From an uncultured Oscillibacter sp. (GTDB lineage Bacteria > Bacillota > Clostridia > Oscillospirales > Oscillospiraceae), in NCBI GenBank assembly GCA_910579435.1, contig CAJTVF010000064.1, forward strand, positions 1 through 13,578: a stretch of DNA of 13,578 nt, written 5' to 3'. Both the position numbers and the translations under genes were made by a program. Positions 12,117 through 13,578 of the stretch are shown in pieces (position 1 is the first letter of the stretch; each line of letters starts with the position of its first letter). The notes under the pieces are model-generated. The model did not search any database, was not told where the DNA came from, and saw only the letters and a program-made list of their open reading frames with translations.

Positions 12117-13505
12117 ATGGCGGCACGCGGCAGTTCAGCGGCCCGGCGGGAGCCCCAGCGGCGTCCGGAGCCTCAGCGGAGGCCCGCCCAGCAGCGGCGC
12201 AGGCCCGTTCAGAGCCAGCAGCGCCGCCCGGCGCAGCCCCGGCAGAGCGTGGTGATTCCCTTCCCCGTGCCGGAGCGCCAGCCGGTGAAGCGCCCCCGCC
12301 GCCGTCCCCTGAGCCGGGAGGAGGCCCTGCGCCGCCAGGAGCTCCGGCTCCGCCAGCAGGCGCTGGAGGAGGAGGGGAAGGAGCTGGCCAGAGGGCCCAT
12401 CGACCTGCCCTTCTGCCTCCTGGTGCTGCTGCTGATGGCCATCGGCCTGGTGATGCTGCTGTCCGCCAGCTTCCCCTCCGCCTATTACAACACGAAAAAC
12501 AACGACCCCACCTACTGGTTTGTCCGCCAGGGCGTCTTCGCTGTCATGGGAATCGCCGGTATGCTGTTCATCGGCAAGATCAACTACCGGCGGTTCCGGG
12601 GCGTCGCGAAATCCCTGCTGTACCTGTCGATTTTCCTCCTCGTTTTCGTGGCGATTCCCGGCAATCCCTTCGCCGTCACCGTAAAGGGCGCGACCCGCTG
12701 GATCGGCGTGGGCGAGCTGTTCAACTTCCAGCCCTCGGAGATCGCCAAAATGGCCGTCGTCGTCTACTTCTCCGACAGTATCTCGAAGAAAAAGGACCTT
12801 ATGCGCTCCTTCCGGTACGGCATCCTGCCCTACGCGGCCCTTCTGGTGGTCACGGCGGGCCTGGTGGCCATCGAGCCCCACCTCTCCGGCGCCATTCTGA
12901 TTCTGGGCGTGGGGGCGGCGCTGATGCTGGTGGGCGGCATCAACTGGGCCTGGGTCTTCGGCGCCCTGGGGGCGGCGGCGGGAATGCTGTATTTTGCCCT
13001 GTTCGTGGTGGGCTACAACACTTCCCGCATCCAGTTCTGGCTGAACCCCTGGGCGGATATGAAGGACAAAGGCTATCAGCTCTCCCAGAGCCTCATTACC
13101 ATCGGCTCCGGCGGCCTCCTGGGCGTGGGCCTGGGGAAGAGCCGCCAGAAGTTCCTGTTCCTCCCGGAGGAGCACAACGATTTCATCTTCGCCATCATCT
13201 GTGAGGAGCTGGGCCTCATCGGGGCCAGCGTCATCATGATCCTCTTTGCGGCGCTGATTCTCCGGGGCTACTGGATCGCCCTCCACGCCCGGGACCGCTT
13301 CGGGAGCCTCCTGGTCATCGGCGTCACCACGCTGATCGCCATGCAGACCTTCCTGAACATCGGCGTGGTGACGGGCCTGCTGCCCACCACCGGCATCTCC
13401 CTGCCCTTCTTCAGCTATGGGGGCACGGCCCTTTCCATCCAATTGGCGGAAATGGGCGTCGTGCTGTCGGTGTCGCGGCAGATGAAACCAACCAAGGCCG
13501 GATAG
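12117..13505 (+). CDS. ftsW: SEDS-family peptidoglycan glycosyltransferase FtsW (SpoVE-like)
   Basis: FtsW polymerises lipid II into glycan strands at the septum, working with the class B PBP encoded upstream. The 462-residue protein has an unusually long cytoplasmic N-terminus (about 1-93), very rich in Arg, Pro and Gln with repeated R-R-P and Q-R-R motifs, then a polytopic membrane core from about residue 97. Family motifs include KGATRWIGVG (190-199), QPSEIAK (205-211), PEEHNDFIFAIICEELG (350-366, with the catalytic-type Asp 355) and LLPTTGISLPFFSYGGTA (421-438). GGAGGGAG precedes ATG 12117. SpoVE cannot be excluded, because the two differ mainly in expression. Another frame is open across the first 1.1 kb, but it is a GC-driven shadow. 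Confidence 0.95.
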   Translation: MAARGSSAARREPQRRPEPQRRPAQQRRRPVQSQQRRPAQPRQSVVIPFPVPERQPVKRPRRRPLSREEALRRQELRLRQQALEEEGKELARGPIDLPFCLLVLLLMAIGLVMLLSASFPSAYYNTKNNDPTYWFVRQGVFAVMGIAGMLFIGKINYRRFRGVAKSLLYLSIFLLVFVAIPGNPFAVTVKGATRWIGVGELFNFQPSEIAKMAVVVYFSDSISKKKDLMRSFRYGILPYAALLVVTAGLVAIEPHLSGAILILGVGAALMLVGGINWAWVFGALGAAAGMLYFALFVVGYNTSRIQFWLNPWADMKDKGYQLSQSLITIGSGGLLGVGLGKSRQKFLFLPEEHNDFIFAIICEELGLIGASVIMILFAALILRGYWIALHARDRFGSLLVIGVTTLIAMQTFLNIGVVTGLLPTTGISLPFFSYGGTALSIQLAEMGVVLSVSRQMKPTKAG

Positions 13506-13507
13506 AA

Positions 13508-13526
13508 TTAAGGAAGCACTGATTTA
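13508..13526. repeat. Third copy of the element terminus after ftsW
   Basis: TTAAGGAAGCACTGATTTA starts two bases after the ftsW stop. Its first 16 bases match the right-end terminus of copies 1 and 2 in inverted orientation (G at the ninth position rather than C). After GATT the sequence no longer follows the element, so this is either a truncated copy or one interrupted by another insertion. Whether the remainder lies beyond 13578 cannot be seen. Confidence 0.65.
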
Positions 13527-13531
13527 GAGCC

Positions 13532-13562
13532 TATCCCAAAATAAGGGATAAAGTGGTATAAT
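13532..13562 (+). promoter_or_regulatory. Extended -10 promoter with upstream inverted repeat at window end
   Basis: TGGTATAAT at 13554-13562 is an extended -10 (TG-n-TATAAT). Upstream, TATCCC (13532-13537) and GGGATA (13545-13550) form a 6-bp inverted repeat in place of a clear -35. The run GAGCCTATCCCAAAAT resembles the outer ends of several insertion sequences, so this may be the left end and promoter of a transposase gene lying beyond the window. Alternatively it is the promoter of the next chromosomal gene. Confidence 0.5.
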
Positions 13563-13578
13563 AGAGCAGGGGCGAGAA

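Noticed and set aside
12062..13204. Plus-strand frame of 380 codons overlapping ftsW
   Set aside because: Pro/Gly/Arg-rich shadow in another frame of ftsW; the ftsW frame has the SEDS motifs and the ribosome site.

Overview
The window looks like a GC-rich, low-oxygen Firmicute of the Clostridia, most likely an Oscillospiraceae-type gut bacterium. This is inferred from the division and cell-wall (dcw) gene order, the PASTA-bearing class B PBP, meso-DAP-type MurE, SigA-type promoters and purine-rich Shine-Dalgarno sites. No species can be named from the sequence alone.

Layout. Positions 1-2500 are accessory DNA that resembles a decaying mobile element. A minus-strand run of three small unknown genes (549 to below 1) ends at the left window edge. 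It is followed by a gene-free stretch (550-1026) full of strong inverted repeats and one good terminator, an unknown 214-residue-class protein (about 1033-1671), a pseudogene broken by one frameshift and one amber codon (1719-2286), and a convergent small ribbon-helix-helix/coiled-coil protein (2480-2175). A weak terminator and a near-consensus SigA promoter (2587-2615) mark the return to core chromosome.

The first core block is rsmD (16S rRNA m2G966 methyltransferase), coaD (coenzyme A biosynthesis) and a coiled-coil protein that overlaps coaD. It closes with a strong terminator at 4339-4382. The second block is the dcw cluster: promoter, four 10-bp-phased MraZ-type boxes, mraZ, rsmH, an ftsL-like gene, a PASTA transpeptidase (FtsI/SpoVD class), murE, mraY and ftsW. 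Together these supply the regulator, UDP-MurNAc-tripeptide, lipid I, the SEDS glycan polymerase and its partner transpeptidase for septal peptidoglycan.

Most notable. The murE-mraY junction lacks murF and instead carries two tandem copies (about 86% identical by eye) of a ~165-bp element. Its terminal inverted repeats begin TTAAGGAA and its whole length can fold on itself; one stem pair changes from T-A to C-G between the copies, a compensatory change. The left terminus of copy 1 encodes the last four residues and stop codon of MurE. A third copy of the terminus lies two bases after the ftsW stop and runs into what looks like the end of an insertion sequence or a new promoter. murD is also absent between mraY and ftsW.
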